This document shows positions 62,475-64,000 of a DNA stretch of 64,000 nucleotides, one piece after another (within the stretch, counting starts at the first letter, position 1; each line of letters opens with the position of its first letter). The stretch is from Rickettsia endosymbiont of Culicoides impunctatus. GTDB lineage: Bacteria > Pseudomonadota > Alphaproteobacteria > Rickettsiales > Rickettsiaceae. The stretch lies in the NCBI GenBank assembly GCA_020410785.1, contig CP084573.1, positions 682,001-746,000 on the forward strand. The letters run 5' to 3'. The notes below the pieces were generated by a model. It was not told the DNA's origin, did no database searches, and was given only the letters and a program-made list of their open reading frames with translations. The position numbers and the translations under genes are program-made.

Positions 62475-64000
62475 CTAATATACCTCCTGAGAATTATCTT
62501 TTTCAGGTGAGCTATTATGGAAATCATCATTATCTTGGGTCTCTTGTTGATAATCTAATATCTGTATATCATGAGTTTTGAATGCTTCCATAATACTACC
62601 AGAAGAGGTAATTTTACCGGTTTGTGGATTTACTGGTAATAATTTAATCGATTCTGGTATTTTAAACGCCAGTGAAGGGATATCAGAATATGCCTTTTCC
62701 ATAAAGTCGATAAATATTGGCAAGGCAACACTTGACCCTGTGGCAGTTTTTCCAAGTGTTTTTGGTGTATCATAGCCAATATATGTTCCAACAATTATTT
62801 TGGGAGTAAAACCAATAAACCAAGTATCCATACTATCATTGGTGGTACCGCTTTTACCAGCTATAACCTTACCAAGTTTCTTTGCAGCTATTGCGGTACC
62901 TCTTTCAACTGCTCCAGTAAGAAATGAGACAATCTGATAATCACTTGCCTCATCGGTAATCATTCGACAATCTGGTTGAGACAAGATAGGCGGTGATACG
63001 TTATCAGTAAGCTGGGAATCAGATACACTACAATTTTCACATTCTCTATTGTCTCTACGATAAATTATTTTACCGTTACGATCTTTAATGAGTTCGACAA
63101 AATGTGGGGTGACTTTTTTCCCTGAATTGGCAATTATTGCATAAGCGTTGGTCATTCTTTCTAAGGTAGTTTCAAGTGTCCCAATTACTATAGAAGGAAA
63201 TTTCTTTGGCTCATCATTAATGCCGAATCGCTTGATTATTTCAGCAACTTTGTTTAGTCCTATAGATTGGGCTACCCTAACTGTAACAGGGTTCCGTGAT
63301 TTCTCAAGACCTGTACGCATAGTAATTAAACCCAAAAAATCCCCTTTGTAATTTTTTGGTCGCCAAACTGGCATACCAGGACCTTGTGGAACCTCTACTT
63401 TACTATCTTCAAAAATTCTATTTGGCTGGATGGCGTTTTCTAAAGCAGCCAGATAAACAAAAGTTTTACTGAGTGATCCTGGTTGTCGTAAAGCCTGAGT
63501 AACACGATCAAATTTACTAACCGCAAAATCATACCCACCAACACTTGCAAGCACTTGCCCTGTTGTAGGGTTCATCACCATAATAGCCCCATTAACAGTA
63601 GGAATTTGCCTTAAAGAGTAATTAGCATTTACTTTTTCAACTACTATAACATCCCCTTTCTGCAAAAGAGTTTTTGCAGATTTAAGGTTATTTTTCGCCC
63701 ATTTCATTTCTGATAAAGCTATTTTGGACTTACTCAAGTCGCAAAGACCAATTTCCGCTTGATTATCTGAAACATTTAATACTACCGCCAATTGATATTC
63801 TAGAATGGCGGGTGGCTTTGTTAGTTTATTTAAATTATCTTGCCAGTTATTTATATCTATATTAGTGATAACTCCTCTAAAACCATGTTTTCTGTCATAT
63901 TCTCTTATACCTTTTCTAAGAGCATTTTCTGCAGCTTGCTGCATATTAGCATCAAGTGAGGTAATGACTGTTAAGCCTCCGGTATAAAAATATTCTTTAC
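62475..64000 (-). CDS. mrcA: penicillin-binding protein 1A-type, 5' part outside the window
   Basis: The frame is open to the right edge (EYFYTGGLTVITSLDANMQQ...), so at least 508 residues are present and the glycosyltransferase domain is missing. The transpeptidase motifs are visible: S-x-x-K in PGSLSKTFVYLAAL, S-x-N in KSRNPVTVRVAQ and K-S-G-T in AGKSGTTNDSMD (Ser instead of the more common Thr). It ends with a Gln/Asp-rich tail. Class A PBPs polymerise and cross-link peptidoglycan in the periplasm. The Sca-like gene lies downstream on the same strand after 141 bases. Confidence 0.93.
   Translation of the reverse strand, partial: KEYFYTGGLTVITSLDANMQQAAENALRKGIREYDRKHGFRGVITNIDINNWQDNLNKLTKPPAILEYQLAVVLNVSDNQAEIGLCDLSKSKIALSEMKWAKNNLKSAKTLLQKGDVIVVEKVNANYSLRQIPTVNGAIMVMNPTTGQVLASVGGYDFAVSKFDRVTQALRQPGSLSKTFVYLAALENAIQPNRIFEDSKVEVPQGPGMPVWRPKNYKGDFLGLITMRTGLEKSRNPVTVRVAQSIGLNKVAEIIKRFGINDEPKKFPSIVIGTLETTLERMTNAYAIIANSGKKVTPHFVELIKDRNGKIIYRRDNRECENCSVSDSQLTDNVSPPILSQPDCRMITDEASDYQIVSFLTGAVERGTAIAAKKLGKVIAGKSGTTNDSMDTWFIGFTPKIIVGTYIGYDTPKTLGKTATGSSVALPIFIDFMEKAYSDIPSLAFKIPESIKLLPVNPQTGKITSSGSIMEAFKTHDIQILDYQQETQDNDDFHNSSPEKDNSQEVY

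Overview
The window is AT-rich DNA that looks like a member of the Rickettsiales, most likely a Rickettsia-like obligate intracellular alphaproteobacterium (Rickettsiaceae such as Rickettsia or a Megaira-type relative; the genus cannot be fixed from the sequence alone). Supporting signs are a 23S-5S rRNA unit with its own promoter and no 16S attached, a palindromic element read in frame inside a protein gene (the Rickettsia palindromic element habit), a Sca-like autotransporter, a lone purC, and a reduced set of housekeeping genes embedded in dispersed palindromic repeats, decayed IS elements and decayed toxin-antitoxin pairs.

Layout. 1-3.7 kb: remnant of a serine recombinase, a one-chain restriction-modification protein, and a decayed IS5-type element. 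3.7-9.3 kb: groESL, rnhB, an IS481 element with a one-base frameshift, and a proline-rich protein. 9.5-17 kb: a glucose-6-phosphate isomerase-like gene carrying an in-frame palindromic element, then sucD and sucC separated by a broken Rpn-type nuclease gene, then gyrB. 17-20 kb: HAD hydrolase, MFS transporter, VUT-family membrane protein. 20.8-24.1 kb: 5S and 23S rRNA (minus strand). 24.5-30 kb: an intact Rpn copy and a 1430-residue pentapeptide-repeat protein. 30-37.5 kb: sucB, a candidate effector between inverted repeats, nrdB, nrdA, a Phd/VapC pair, fabD. 37.5-43 kb: lytic transglycosylase, a small iron-uptake cluster (membrane peptide, cupredoxin, FTR1 permease), yciB, a small hypothetical gene, hpf. 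43-47 kb: further TA pairs, a large nested palindrome, yggU, htpG. 47-57.5 kb: carD, acpP-fabF, terC, algH, cvpA, lpxC, rpmH-rnpA, coq7, a BPL_N protein, purC, exoD. 57.8-64 kb: def-fmt, an autotransporter gene cut by an IS630 element, and the 3' part of a class A penicillin-binding protein.

Functionally the genes cover central energy metabolism (succinyl-CoA ligase, 2-oxoglutarate dehydrogenase E2), DNA supply and topology (NrdAB, GyrB), fatty acid and lipid A synthesis (FabD, FabF, AcpP, LpxC), protein start and quality control (Def, Fmt, GroESL, HtpG), ubiquinone (Coq7), peptidoglycan turnover, and iron import. The accessory layer consists of at least five palindromic repeat families. One of them (here P4) occurs both alone and as the core of two others. 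Two families (P1, P2) also occur as 'ends only' copies with the interior missing. Repeats supply the stop codons of nrdB and yciB. The most interesting accessory items are the reconstructible IS630 hit in the autotransporter, the palindromic element inside pgi, the fused R-M protein, the giant pentapeptide-repeat protein and the repeat-bracketed candidate cysteine-protease-like effector. I saw no tRNA, CRISPR array or intact prophage.
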